From contig JACEEZ010003766.1 in NCBI GenBank assembly GCA_016584305.1, forward strand, positions 131,001 through 195,000: a DNA stretch of 64,000 nucleotides, written 5' to 3'. The notes under the pieces are model-generated. The model was not told the origin of the DNA. It did no database searches and worked only from the letters and a program-made list of their open reading frames with translations. Below are positions 34,701 to 45,522 of this stretch, one piece after another; position 1 is the first letter of the stretch; every line of letters starts with the position of its first letter. This DNA comes from Chionoecetes opilio (taxonomy: Eukaryota; Arthropoda; Malacostraca; Decapoda; Majidae). The translations under genes and the position numbers were made by a program.

Positions 34701-35241
34701 AGGGGGGGAGGTTCAGAAGAACTTCCCCTGAGCACCAGGCCGTGGAGGGTAATAATTCCGTGTACGCGAGAAGCTATGGAGATTCCGCCGCTGGGGAGCC
34801 CGGATGCACACCACTGGCTTCGGGAGCATGAAGAGTAGGACGCGTCCTCTCCCTCTGATGTCTTCCCGGGGGTCACTCTGAGAATTGCTTCGCGGACCAT
34901 GTATTGTCAGCGAAACAGATGGAAAGAGTTCTGCACGGGTTTTGCAGCAGTATTTGCTTGGAGCAGCCTTTAGAAGAAGCTGCCCAAAAAAAAAAAAAAA
35001 TTGTTCCTTACTGGCCCCGCAACTGAGGTGGACCGCACGATCACGGGTTACCTCAGCGCATCGCAGGGGTTCTTTGCTCCGACCCCGCCAGAAACAGCAC
35101 AAAAACGCACTAGCCGAGGTGCTGCCTACACGAGGGGTTTCGACAGACACGGGCTTTTCAGAGTCCCGAGAGGTCTTTCACCAGAGCGAAAGAGGGAAAG
35201 AAATTAAGTAAGAGAAAAAGCCTGCTCAAACCCTCGGCGTC
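34701..35241 (-). other. LINE B 5'-most segment
   Basis: Unique sequence between the minisatellite and the LTR duplication, containing an A15 run at 34986-35000. On the minus strand it would be the 5' UTR or promoter of LINE B. No coding signal. Confidence 0.4.
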
Positions 35242-35359
35242 CTGCCTGTCGTTGGCTCCTCGCTCCTTATATACACCCCGCTCTCCTCTTCGAGCGAGGC
35301 CTGCGCATGCGCCATGCAGATCCTCCCCGTGTTCCGCTCGTGGCTGTGTCCTCGGCTCA
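35242..35359 (-). repeat. Gypsy 5' LTR, outer part
   Basis: Aligns with 19895-20014. It ends GGCTCA on the plus strand, so the minus-strand LTR begins TGAGCCGAGG. It begins with the LINE B target duplication. Confidence 0.8.
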
Positions 35360-36362
35360 TTAGATGAACACTAAAGGACACGGAAATCCAAGGGAACGAA
35401 GATAAGGAGGTAAACGAAAAGTATCCAGTGAAAGGATGAGAGCAGAGCATGACACACATTCGTTGGAAAATCAAGAGATTTTTCCACAGAAACGGGCCGA
35501 TTCAAGCACGGTTGAGGCACCTGGCATTTCGTGCTGTCGATGAGGTATCACACTGATCCAGCACACGTAGCCAAGTATAACATCAACACAAATGATTAAT
35601 TATGTGAACTATGCTTTTCAGTTGGGCCGAACCAGCCAATTGTAAGTTATCCCAAGAATTAAAAGGGCCGTTCTTTCCAGAAGCACTAGCTGGTATGAGA
35701 ACAGATCTTACCTTGAATAGTATGTAGAAATGATAGTATGGATTGCTTCAGCTGGCGCTTGTTCTGCACGAAGACAAGTATAAACAGAATGCTAATACAG
35801 CATGGAGGGTCTATCGGAATAAGTAAATGTATCAAGCTCTTGACAAAATGAGAGCCTGCATCATCTGAAGCCAATGATTGCTATGGTGAGGTTGAATACT
35901 TTTAGAAGAAGAGACTGGAAAAATCCCAGAAAGCAGCAGATGAAAAAAAAACAAGACTGCAAAAGCTGAAAGAGACAGAAAAATAGAGAGGTGTTGTACA
36001 GATGATAGACATACACTATATACTTAGTTAGGCAAGGACTTCATTGAGCGGAAAATATGCAAGTAAACAATCAGAACAGAGGCAATCCTCGAGCTTTCCA
36101 ACTGTTTGCAAAAGCTATGATAGTGTATATGAACAACAAATTTGAAATGTTGTCAGCGTGATCAAGCCCATTGTAAGCCTCAAGTGTCGATCTATTCAAC
36201 TGAATCCAGAATTATGTTATTATGGCTTATGGCACTTATGTGAGGAAAGACTATTTTGAATGAGATCAATCAAGGGACAGCCCCCCCCCAAAAAAAAAAA
36301 ACAGGGGATTAAAATTTTATTAAAAGTAGAAGTTGCTGAGGTTATTCTAAATCTTTATTGGC
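35360..36362. other. No gene recognised
   Basis: AT-rich sequence with no domain or clean exon. An A-run follows CCCCCCCCC at 36282-36301. Confidence 0.5.
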
Positions 36363-36600
36363 TGTAGTCAGAACCTACACCTTAGACTATGAGGTCAATT
36401 TTTGTCTCCAGATTACAGGATGGATATAGCCTGTTAGAACAGTGCAGGAAGGAGACCAAAATGATTCAAGGGATGCGTAACTTAGTTAGTGAGAAGAGAT
36501 GAAGCTATTAAATTTTATACTCTCTCGAGAGGGACGAGAGTAAGGGGCGATTGATAGAAGTTTTTAAGTGGATAAAGGGATTATAAGCTTGGAGAAGGCT
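36363..36600 (+). pseudogene. CR1/L2-like LINE fragment (copy 1)
   Basis: Nucleotide-level match to part of 37196-37430 (shared blocks GACTATG, AGGATGGATATAGCC, ATGATTCAAGGGATG, GAAGCTATTAAATTT and AAGTGGATAAAGGGAT). Many indels. No 3' tail. Confidence 0.7.
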
Positions 36601-37195
36601 TGGGCAGGTGGGTTGCGAATCCCTGCTAGAAATGGCTTAGGAGAAATTTGTTTAACACATCGATTGATTTTTTGTATGCTCCTATATTTTTCTGCTTTTT
36701 ATTTCAGTGCAATAAAGTGTTTGATAATTATATCATAAAGGTGTGTTCATATATGGTGGGAGCCACCGAAACGATGCTCTGTGGCGGCTATTTAATTATT
36801 CTATATTGCCAAAGTTGGACCAGTGTGTACTTTACAATTCATCCACTAGCTGACTTGGCTACTGAGGTTGACTTGCTGTGAAAAAACTGTGTATGTTGGA
36901 AATTATTGAATGAAATATAGTGTTCATTTAAATTTTTTCGTTCTCAAATAATTAGGTTGGAGAAATTTCTTTATCTATTTATTTACTTTATTATGCCAAA
37001 GTTTAGCCAATGCTGTAATTTAGCTTGCTAATAAATAATTACAGAATACATGAATCAATTTTTTTTTTATGTTTATTTCCTTTTCCTTCACATAAAGAAA
37101 ATGTAAATCAAGCTGCTGATATGTAGCAGGGGGTCATGTGGGTTTCAAGATTGTGGGAAAGTTGTCTCAAGTGCAAAAACGTTGGGAACTACTGC
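36601..37195. other. No gene; possible hAT-like terminus at its right edge
   Basis: AT-rich. The complement of 37177-37194 reads CAGTAGTTCCCAACGTTT, resembling a hAT MITE end, but no partner terminus or duplication was found. Confidence 0.35.
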
Positions 37196-37745
37196 TCTAG
37201 TCAGACCTCACCTAGACTATGCGGTTCAGTTTTGGTCTCCATATTATAGGATGGATATAGCCATGTTAGAATCAGTGCAGAGAAGGATAATCAAATGATT
37301 CAAGGGATGGGTAACTTTAGTTATGAGAAGAGATTGAAGCTATTAAATTTACACTCACTCGAGAGACGCTGAGTAATGGGCGATCTAATAGAAGTTTTTT
37401 AAGTGGATAAAGGGATACAGTAGAGGAGAGGTAAGACAAGTTCTTATGGCTATTAACCAGGGTAGAACAACAAGTAACGGATTCAAGCTGGAAAAGCGTA
37501 GATTTAAAAAAAGAAATAGGGAAAAACTGGTTCACAAATAGGGTGGTAAATGATTGGAATAGACTCAGTAGACAGGTAGTTAGTGCACATAGTGCAGAGT
37601 CATTAGAGAGCTTTAAAGGGAGGTTGGACAAATTCATGGATGGGGATGAAAGGTGGATGTAGGTAGTGTTAAGTAACAGGAACTACCTCGTGTAGGTCTC
37701 ACGGCCTCTTGTAGCTTCCTTATTATCTTATGTTCTTATTTCTTA
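37196..37745 (+). pseudogene. CR1/L2-like LINE reverse transcriptase C-terminus and 3' UTR
   Basis: Reads [18 protein letters not shown], then [47 protein letters not shown], and VVNDWNRLSRQVVSAHS to LDKFMDGDERWM and a stop. This is the C-terminal region after the RT thumb shared by CR1/L2-type LINEs. A TGA after SLERR and indels break it. The UTR ends GTAGGTCTCACGGCCTCTTG plus TATGTTCTTAT-type repeats. The same 3' end recurs at 46525-46590 and 63942-64000. 5'-truncation is typical of LINE copies. Confidence 0.85.
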
Positions 37746-37875
37746 TGTGTAATAAGGTAAGTGTGTGGCGCCTCGGTGCAGGGAACTGACATAAACCTGG
37801 ATCAACCTCAAGGGATCTGACTTCCTTTCATACAAGTATTGTAGGGGACACAAGCTAGTGAAAGCGGCTCCTTAC

Positions 37876-37938
37876 CGTCAGGCACGGCGACCTCAAAGAT
37901 ATACTGGCCGGGGCGGGGCAGGACACTCGGCGTCCCCG
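37876..37938 (-). CDS. Possible 63-nt exon, unknown product
   Basis: Minus strand. A pyrimidine-rich acceptor (TCTCCTACCATCCACCCAG) precedes, and the donor GTAAGG follows. The open frame encodes TPSVLPRPGQYIFEVAVPD. Its phase would fit the 1-nt overhang of the cadherin exon upstream on the same strand, but the residues do not resemble the cadherin tail. Nothing else supports it. Confidence 0.22.
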
Positions 37939-37939
37939 C

Positions 37940-39258
<1,319 letters not shown>

Positions 39259-39483
39259 AGGAAGAGAGAGATCCTGGGGTGGAACCTTCACCCTCGTCAG
39301 CATAGTTTCTGAGGTTGTCTCCTGTGGGTGGTGTGTTCTCTGGTCTGCCTTTGCTGGCCCACCTGCCCGCCACGTGTTGGGTGCCCTCCCGTAATGGAGA
39401 TGTCCCCCGACTGCCGCCACCCTCGCTGGACCCTTCTCTAGTATTCACTAACGTCACGGCATCCACCCGCAGCACGTCCACAT
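39259..39483 (-). CDS. Classical cadherin cytoplasmic exon (internal exon)
   Basis: A 225-nt open exon on the minus strand with a good acceptor (TTTTCGTTCCTCAG, then ATGTGG) and a consensus donor (TCTTCCT, then GTGAGT). The end reads DNLRNYADEGEGSTPGSLSS, which matches the catenin-binding region of classical cadherins (DN(V/L)RxYxxEGxGSxxGSLSS). In that family the segment binds beta-catenin (armadillo) at adherens junctions. The first part (VDVLRVDAVTLVNTREGSS and so on) is Gly/Ser-rich linker of the cytoplasmic tail. Phase is 2 nt at the start and 1 nt at the end, so it is an internal exon. The neighbouring exons were not found within the window. The frame is intact, which stands out against the surrounding broken repeats. 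It may be a neural-cadherin or DE-cadherin-like gene; the subtype is not decidable from this exon. Confidence 0.78.
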
Positions 39484-39764
39484 CTGAGGAACGAAAACAA
39501 AGATCTCACCACACATTGTTTTCTGGATATGGCAAGCATTACATTAATGCGTTTGCGTTGCATTTGAGGTATGCGGAAAAATAGAACATATGGGAATGCA
39601 CACAGTGGTTTCCATAGGCACGTTTGCGTTAGCGTTATGCGTTTGTGCTGCACGTCAATCGCTCCAATCGTAGGGATCGAAAATGCAACCACATGGAAAC
39701 GGACGACAGAATCCCGGTGTTTACTCCACTGTTGCTACACATACGTAGTCTCTGTTCCAAGAAA

Positions 39765-39832
39765 ATGCATCGAGGAAAACACCAATTGTCAGTCAAGGAG
39801 ACTGAACAGTTGATCGAAGTTGTGCAGCAACA
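39765..39832 (+). pseudogene. MADF-domain gene, 5' part (interrupted by Helitrons)
   Basis: From ATG 39765 the frame reads MHRGKHQLSVKETEQLIEVV and then QQH, the first helix of a MADF (Myb/SANT-like) domain. Helitron DNA begins at 39833, and the domain resumes at 44003 with VRLYDPTLPSYKDV. MADF proteins bind DNA and often accompany PIF/Harbinger transposases, so this may itself be a transposon accessory gene. The upstream sequence TGGTTTCCATAGGCACG at about 39611 resembles a Harbinger terminal repeat, but a full element was not resolved. Confidence 0.68.
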
Positions 39833-39872
39833 TCTAATATGCTACAGGAGTAGCCGTGTGTCTGTCTGTTTT

Positions 39873-39911
<39 letters not shown>

Positions 39912-40335
39912 GTTTTGGGCAGCCGAAACTGTAAATTCAATTTTGGTGAGAGTAGGCTAAAAATATCGCAAATAAATCGTAGGTGGTAAGCGGCTTGGTC
40001 CCATGTCGATTGAATAATTTTGAAGGGGGGTTTTGGGCCAAAAACACTTTTAGGAGTATTGGATTACAGGAAAAACTCTGCAATAACGTCTTGCCGCATT
40101 CCACAAAATCAGTAGACTATTGGACTTACCGTTTGTGTGCGTGTGTGAGTGTGTGTGTTGGAATCACACGGAACACAAAGGATTGGAATCACACGGAACG
40201 TGGTCTACCCCGAGGCACTTTGACCAGTGACCAACGACAGCAACAACACGATTGGAGTTTGCAATCACATGTTGTCTAATATATACTACTACTACAAACA
40301 TCAATACATGGGTCCGAAGGGCCCACAAGCACTTG
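39833..40335 (+). mobile_element. Helitron copy H1
   Basis: Starts TCTAATATGCTACAGGAG right after A, has the GTGTGTCTGTCTGTTTT tract and GGTGGTAAGCGGCTTGGTCC body. It ends with TGGGTCCGAAGGGCCCA (hairpin) and ACAAGCACTTG. A short remnant of the helicase 3' coding end (ACGTGGTCTACCCCGAGGC) precedes the hairpin. The next copy begins at the following base. Confidence 0.82.
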
Positions 40336-40926
40336 TCTACTATACTATAGGAATAGCCGTGTGTCTGTCTGTCTGTCTGTCCGTTTTGGGTAGCCGAAAC
40401 GGTAAATTCAATTTTGATGCGAGTAGGCTAAAGAAAAACGCAAATAAATCGTAGATGGTAAGCAGCTTGGTCACATGTCGATTGAATAATTTTGAAAGGG
40501 GGTTTTGTGCTAAAAACACTTTTAAGCGTACAGTATTAGATTACAGGAAGAAACTCTGCGGTAACTTTGTGCCGCATTTCACTAACTCTGTAGACTCATG
40601 GACTTACCGGTTTGTGTGGGGTTGTTGTGTGGAATTTGCTGGAGTTTATTCTTATTATCTGCAAATTACCGTCGCCTGATATTTGTTTTGTTTGTATTTT
40701 CAGGTAAGACGTTTAAAGGACGTCTTGACTACAGGACCGAGAAGACGTGAGTGTTAACGTTATCAGATACATTAAACATCACTTTTAAACATAACTTTGG
40801 AGTGTTCTATCTCTACCCTCTTACTCTTCTTCGTCTCCCAGCCCAGCCTCCCTCCTCACCATCCTTTCCTATCCTCCTTCCATTATTTCCCTTCCTATGT
40901 TAATTTTATATTATCCACCTTATCTA
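40336..40926 (+). mobile_element. Helitron copy H2, 3' end missing
   Basis: Starts TCTACTATACTATAGG directly after the last base of H1. The first 280 bp follow the family consensus. From about 40640 the sequence is unrelated (TTTTCAGGTAAGACGTTT and on), and no 3' hairpin is present before H3. Confidence 0.75.
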
Positions 40927-41833
40927 TCTAATATACTATAGCAGTAGCCGTGTTTATGTCTGTCTGTGTTGGGTAGCCGAAACTGTAAATTCTATTTTGA
41001 TGAGAGGAGGCTAAAAAAATCGCAAATAAATCGTAGATGGTAAGTGGCTTGGTCCCATGTCGATTGAATAATTTTGAAGGGGGTTTTGGGCTAAAAACTG
41101 TGTTGAGCAGCGGTTGTAAGCTATCCAAACTCTGCCAGCGTTCAATTTCTCGAAAGTGTATTCGACTCGCGACCGAGCACCAACCGGTCCTCCGCTACTG
41201 CGCTCCTCTGTGCTGCTACCGGCCGGCAGGGCAGCCGTGTTTGCGTTAATATTTGCTTCTGACGGTATAACTCAACTATACAACCTTACTCATATATCAT
41301 AATTATATAATATGCATTATACTTATATATACTTATTTTATATATTATAAGAATATATATTATATTTCCGAGGCGAAGGCGCAAGCGAGTCCGAAGTCGA
41401 TCACGATCAATTTACGCTGTAAAACGCTTCAACGGAGCAGCCGAGGCGACGACTTCTATCTGCCTCGCGTACCCATCAGCAGCGTCTGGCACTGGATTCC
41501 GCATGCGGCGTCTGCAATTTCCCATCCGTGTTGCATTTGCAATGACGATCAACAAGTGTCAGGGCCAGACCAAGAGCTACGTGGGAGTCTACTTGCCTAC
41601 ACCCGTGTTCACGCACGGCCAACTCTCGTCAGCCTGTCAAGGGTTGGCTGTGCTGATGCCGTCGAAGTGTTGGCTCCCCGTGGAATGACACGGAACGTGG
41701 TCTACCCCGAGGCACTTTGACCAGTGACCAACGGCAGCAACAACACGATTGGAGTTTGCACTCACATTGTTGTTTAATATAGACTACTACTACGAACATC
41801 AATACATGGGTCCGAAGGGCCCACAAACATAAA
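40927..41833 (+). mobile_element. Helitron copy H3 with helicase remnant
   Basis: Starts TCTAATATACTATAGCAG after A. It carries an internal AT-rich part (41270-41370), a helicase C-terminal fragment, and the GGGTCCGAAGGGCCC hairpin at about 41808-41822. The usual CACTTG end is altered to CATAAAC. Confidence 0.78.
41424..41800 (+). pseudogene. Helitron helicase (Pif1-like) C-terminal remnant in H3
   Basis: The open frame includes [19 protein letters not shown], then CQGQT and [15 protein letters not shown], the last conserved blocks of the Pif1-family helicase in Helitron Rep-Hel proteins. The sequence then frameshifts at the LS-ACQGLA region, where homologs keep the SRV motif, and ends in the ITRNVVYPEAL block. 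Rep nuclease and the helicase Walker motifs are absent. The enzyme would unwind DNA during rolling-circle transposition. Confidence 0.82.
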
Positions 41834-42116
41834 CTAATATACTATAGGAGTAGCCGTGTGTCTGTCTGTCTGTCTGTGTGTGTGTCTGTCTGTTTTGGGT
41901 AACCGAAACTGTAAATTCAATTTTGATGAGAGTATGCTAAAAATCGCAAATAAATCGTAGGTGGTAAGCAACTTGATCCTAAGTCGATGGAATCATTTTG
42001 AAGGGGGGGTTTAGGATAAAAACACTTTTAGGCGTATTAGATTACAGGAAAAACTCTGCGGTTACGTCTTGCCACATTCCACAAACTCAGTAGACTCATG
42101 GACTTAACGTTTGTGT

Positions 42117-42412
42117 ATTCATCTAGTTGTGTTCATCTAGTTGTATTTTACAGGGCCAGAGCAACGCTCGTGTGGCCCCGTCTCCATATCAACATTTTTA
42201 TCATTAGTGCTTAGTGCTTAGTTTTGGCCGAAGCCAGCACCCCGGGAAGCGGGTCACAAACCCCGGCTAACACCCGGTACCCATTCACTGCTGGGTGGAC
42301 AGGGGCTCGGGTTTTAAGGAAACAGCCCATCTGTTTCCGCTCCGCCCGGGGATCGAACCCGGGACTTCTCGGTTGTGAACCGAGCGTGCTACCCCTACAC
42401 TACGGAGTACCC
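42117..42412 (-). mobile_element. tRNA-Val-derived SINE
   Basis: On the minus strand it starts AGGGTACTCCGTAGTGTAG (A box region). The anticodon arm CTCGG-TTCACAA-CCGAG has anticodon CAC (Val), and the T arm is CCCGGGTTCGATCCCCGGG. An unrelated body follows (GGTACCGGGTGTTAGCCGG and so on), then a tail with two ACTAGATGAACACA-like repeats at 42117-42145. The acceptor stem does not close and no CCA follows, so this is a retroposon and not a working tRNA gene. The same family occurs at 20806-20946. Confidence 0.85.
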
Positions 42413-42420
42413 TGTGAATG

Positions 42421-42452
<32 letters not shown>

Positions 42453-42826
42453 CATGTGTGTGCGTGTGTGTGTGTGTGTGTGTGCATGTGTGTGTGTGTG
42501 TGTGTGTGTGTGAGTGTGTGCTCGCAGGACAGGGGTGGGGCTGGGGTGAGGCAGGCGTGGGGTTGGGATGAGGCAGGCGTGGGGCTGGAGTGTGGCAGGC
42601 GTGGGGCTGAGGTGAGGCAGGCATGGGGCTGGTATGAGGCAGGCGTGGGGCTGGGTTGAGACAGACGTGGCGTTGGGCTGGGTTGAGACAAGCGTAGGGC
42701 TGGGGTGAGGGAGGGGTAGGGCTGGGATGAGACAGGCGTTGGACTGGGGTGAGGGAGGCGTGGGGCTGGGGTGACGCAGGCGTGGGGCTGGGTTGAGACA
42801 GGCGTGGGGCTGGGATGAGGCAGGCT
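42413..42826. repeat. (GT)n tract plus GGCTGGGGTGAGGCAGGCGT minisatellite
   Basis: GT repeats with CATG interruptions to about 42520, then about 15 units of 20-21 bp (GGCTGGGGTGAGGCAGGCGT variants). The long open frames on both strands are artefacts. Confidence 0.9.
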
Positions 42827-42976
42827 ACGGTGGTGGTAGGTGGTCTACCCCGAGGCACTTTGACCAGTGACCAACAACAGCAACAACACGATTGGAGTTT
42901 GTACTCACATTGTTGTATAATATATACTACTACTACAAACATCAATACATGGGTCCGAAGGGCCCACAAGCACTTG

Positions 42977-43369
42977 TCTGATATACTATAGCATTAGTCG
43001 TGTGTTTGTCCGTCTGTTTTGGGTAGCCGAAATTGCAAATTCAATTTTGATGAGAGTAGGCTAAAAAAGATCGCAAATAAATCGTAGGTGGTAAGCGGCT
43101 TGGTCCCATGTCGATTGAAAATTTTTGAAGGGGGGTTTTGGGCTAAAAACAATCCCCTGTGTTGAGAAGCAGTTGTAAGCTATCTAAATTCTGCCAGCGT
43201 TCAAATTCTTGAAATTGTATTCGACTCGCGACCGAGCACCAACCGCTCCTCCGCTACTGCGCACCTCTGTACTACTACCGGCCGGCAGGACAGCCGTGTT
43301 TGCGTTAATATTTGCTTTTGACGGTGTAATTTAATTATACAACATTTACTCACATGTTATACTTATATA
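42977..43369 (+). mobile_element. Helitron copy H5, 5' part only
   Basis: Starts TCTGATATACTATAGC directly after the CACTTG end of H4. It follows the H3 layout through CTACTACCGGCCGGCAGGAC and the AT-rich segment, then stops where H6 begins at an A/TC junction. No 3' hairpin of its own. Confidence 0.72.
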
Positions 43370-44002
43370 TCTAATATACTATAGCAGTAGCCGTGTGTCT
43401 GTCTGTCTGCTTTGTGTAGCCGACAAGATTGAGATGTCGGGTCTGCCGCAGCACGACATTATACACTGAAAACTGGTGTACCGGTGATGGTGTTGCGCAA
43501 TATCTGTTCACCCGGCATCGTCAACGGCACCATCTGTGTCGTGCGTGGCATCAGTGCCAACGTGCTGCAGCTGCAGGTCATCACCGGACCGAGCCAAGGC
43601 GATGACTTCTACCTTCCTCGCGTACCTGTCATCACGCAAGCAGCGTCTGGCACTGGATTCCGCATGCGGCGTCTGCAATTTCCCATCCGTGTTGCATTTG
43701 CCATGACGATCAACAAGTGCCAGGGCCAGATCAAGAGCTACGTGGGAGTCTACTTGCCTACACCCGTGTTCACTGTTCACGCACGGCCAACTCTACGTCA
43801 GCCTGTCAAGGGTTGGCTGTGCTGATACCGTCGAAGTGTTGGCACCCCGTGGAATCACACGGAACGTGGTCTACCCCGAGGCACTTTGGCCAGTGACCAA
43901 CGACAGCAACAACACGATTGGAGTTTGCACTCACATTGTTGTCTAATATATACTACTACTGCAAACATCAATACATGGGTCCGAAGGGCCCACAATCACT
44001 TG
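43370..44002 (+). mobile_element. Helitron copy H6, last of the cluster
   Basis: Starts TCTAATATACTATAGCAG after A, lacks most of the 5' body, and carries the longest helicase remnant. It ends GGGTCCGAAGGGCCCACAA with TCACTTG at 44002. The next base T (44003) resumes the MADF reading frame, which fixes the 3' end of this Helitron family. Confidence 0.8.
43484..43965 (+). pseudogene. Helitron helicase (Pif1-like) C-terminal remnant in H6
   Basis: Reads MMVLRNICSPGIVNGTICVV, then [45 protein letters not shown] small duplication (GTTCAC twice) and a frameshift follow, then ITRNVVYPEALWPVTNDSNN and TIGVCTHIVV before a stop. This is the last third of the helicase domain up to its natural C-terminus. 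The N-terminal Rep and Walker A/B motifs are missing, so it is inactive. Confidence 0.88.
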
Positions 44003-44120
44003 TGTTCGTTTATATGATCCAACATTGCCCTCCTACAAGGATGTAGCCTACAGCTAGCCAACAATACATGGAAGAGCATCGCGGATATCATGGAAAGGGA
44101 GAATTTGGACACATAGTGTG
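44003..44120 (+). pseudogene. MADF-domain gene, 3' part
   Basis: Continues the domain from 39832: VRLYDPTLPSYKDVAYS, a stop or frameshift at about 44055, then ANNTWKSIADIMERENLD in another frame. The spacing LYDP...YKD...W..IA matches MADF helices 2 and 3. The rest of the gene is not recognisable downstream. Confidence 0.65.
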
Positions 44121-45428
44121 TACACGGTAAATTGCATTGAGACTGCAATCAATGGTCTTATTAAGCAGCATAGAAAGAGCGCGAAGAGTCGGAGAAACAG
44201 ATGCATGAGCCAACTGTTGTCTTTGGTGTTGAGGATCTTTAAACTTTTGCAGAAAGGCCCCTTTACCCCAGATCTCATTTTATCTACATTTGCAGATTTC
44301 TCATTTGTTTTCTAATGATGAAGACCCGACTGTGAAGGTACAAATCCAGCCATTACCCACACCCATAAGTACACAGCCAGTACATACGTACACCAGCAAT
44401 GAGTCCACTACCAATATGCCCAACACCACAAGGGTCCTTCTCATTATACACAGTATAACGTCCCTCCAAATGAAATGCCATCCGTCTAAACCTATACACC
44501 ATGCTTTGAATCATCAGATGTTATTGCCACTGCTGTGCATTTAATGAATATTAAATAAGTAAATCTTACCAACAGACACTTTTTTGTTTAACATTTATCT
44601 GCAGTATTCACATAGGCAGCAATTGTTCCACCATGTCACTTAGAATATATCCTAATCTGGGTGTTTTTTTTGTAATGGATAACTAATTTTAAGACATCAA
44701 GTATCATTTCTTCAGCTACCTCATTGAGCATCGATCACTTTGCGAAAGTCATACAGTTTTTGGGCAAAATTGGTGTAAACTGAAGGTGGATGGTCTCAGT
44801 GATAGGTAAATAGTGATAGGTAAATGTTGTTGCCGGGTGTTGTTCCAGGTGTTGCCGTAATGACGCATAAACGATCGTTCGTGACCAGCGCCTCTTTCGC
44901 CTAGTCATAAAGTGCTATTAATAATTAATTAATGCTGGGCTAAATTATCAACATTATATTTACATATGAGGAAATGCGTCTAACCGATATTTTGTTCAAT
45001 TTCACTGAAAAAAGTGAACCTCCACAGTACACACTCCACTGCTTCTATCTAACCAAAGATTACAACACACAGATCTATGTATAGCTAGTATGCATTATTT
45101 TCATGCAGCAAAAATTTGCCAATCAACAAACAATTTTATTTGAGTCAAGTGAGACCCGATGCTCGCTCAATGACATAACTGTACGGGCCACTAGTATCGC
45201 CGCCTTCCCCTGCCCCATACCCCTGACGCCTCCACCCTTAGGTAGTGATGCTCACCAGCCAGCCCAACCATGCAGTCCCCGCACCCACACACCCTGGAGG
45301 TCCATCACGGCCCCACACACAGGGCGCCACTGGAAAATGGTCGGTTTGATGAACGGAAAAATTAATCTACTGGCTTCGCTCTGTTCCCTAAGATTCTGCC
45401 CGCCCTGCCTCGGGACCTGTACACTCAG
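44121..45428. other. No gene recognised
   Basis: AT-rich sequence. Frames at 44118-44315 and 44290-44544 have no recognisable domain. The 3' part may be intronic to the exon at 45429. Confidence 0.45.
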
Positions 45429-45522
45429 CACGGTGATGAGTGTACAGGGGCCGGCAGTGCAGCAGTTGTATGAAAAAAGAAAAGAATTTGATCTCACGAT
45501 AGTGGGCCACATGTTGAATGAG
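45429..45522 (+). CDS. Possible exon, UDP-glycosyltransferase-like (tentative)
   Basis: Acceptor GGGACCTGTACACTCAG, then 94 nt open and the donor GTGAGT. It encodes TVMSVQGPAVQQLYEKRKEF and DLTIVGHMLNE. The pattern (VxxLxxxxxxFDLxIVxxxxNE) resembles the N-terminal domain of animal UDP-glycosyltransferases (FDLVIVDxxxNE). It is too short for certainty. No flanking UGT exon was identified. Confidence 0.35.

Larger units (their letters stand above)
27239..35241 (-). mobile_element. Non-LTR retrotransposon B (EN-RT-RNase H) inside the Gypsy 5' LTR
   Basis: The 8003-bp insertion is flanked by CTG-CTGTCGTTG (27227-27238) and CTGCCTGTCGTTG (35242-35254), a target duplication differing by one base. 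On the minus strand it has a 5' region with a long minisatellite, remnants of ORF1, then ORF2 with AP endonuclease, reverse transcriptase and a C-terminal RNase H, and a 3' UTR with AATAAA. A C-terminal RNase H places it in the I/LOA/R1-type group of LINEs. All frames are broken. Confidence 0.8.
15306..35359 (-). mobile_element. Decayed Ty3/Gypsy LTR retrotransposon with nested insertions
   Basis: Two related LTRs (15306-15609 plus 19895-20014, and 26940-27238 plus 35242-35359) bracket minus-strand Gypsy fragments. The order going down in coordinate is reverse transcriptase (about 24.8-24.2 kb) then integrase (22.0-21.3 kb), as expected for pol. A purine tract AAGTAGGGAGGGGTAGT abuts the 3' LTR start (TGACGAAGG on the minus strand). 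After removing the two LINE insertions the element is about 7.8 kb, a normal Gypsy length. No target duplication was recognised outside the LTRs, so the LTRs could in principle come from two elements. Confidence 0.75.
41834..42976 (+). mobile_element. Helitron copy H4 with SINE and minisatellite inside
   Basis: Starts CTAATATACTATAGGAG (the initial T is lost or altered at the H3 junction). The body is interrupted by a minus-strand SINE at 42117-42412, then a GT tract and a minisatellite (42413-42826). It resumes with GGTCTACCCCGAGGCAC and ends with the hairpin and CACTTG at 42976. H5 starts at the next base. Confidence 0.75.

Noticed and set aside
42339..42412. Functional tRNA-Val(CAC) gene on the minus strand
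   Set aside because: Anticodon and T arms fold, but the acceptor stem does not pair, and the sequence continues into a SINE body and tail.
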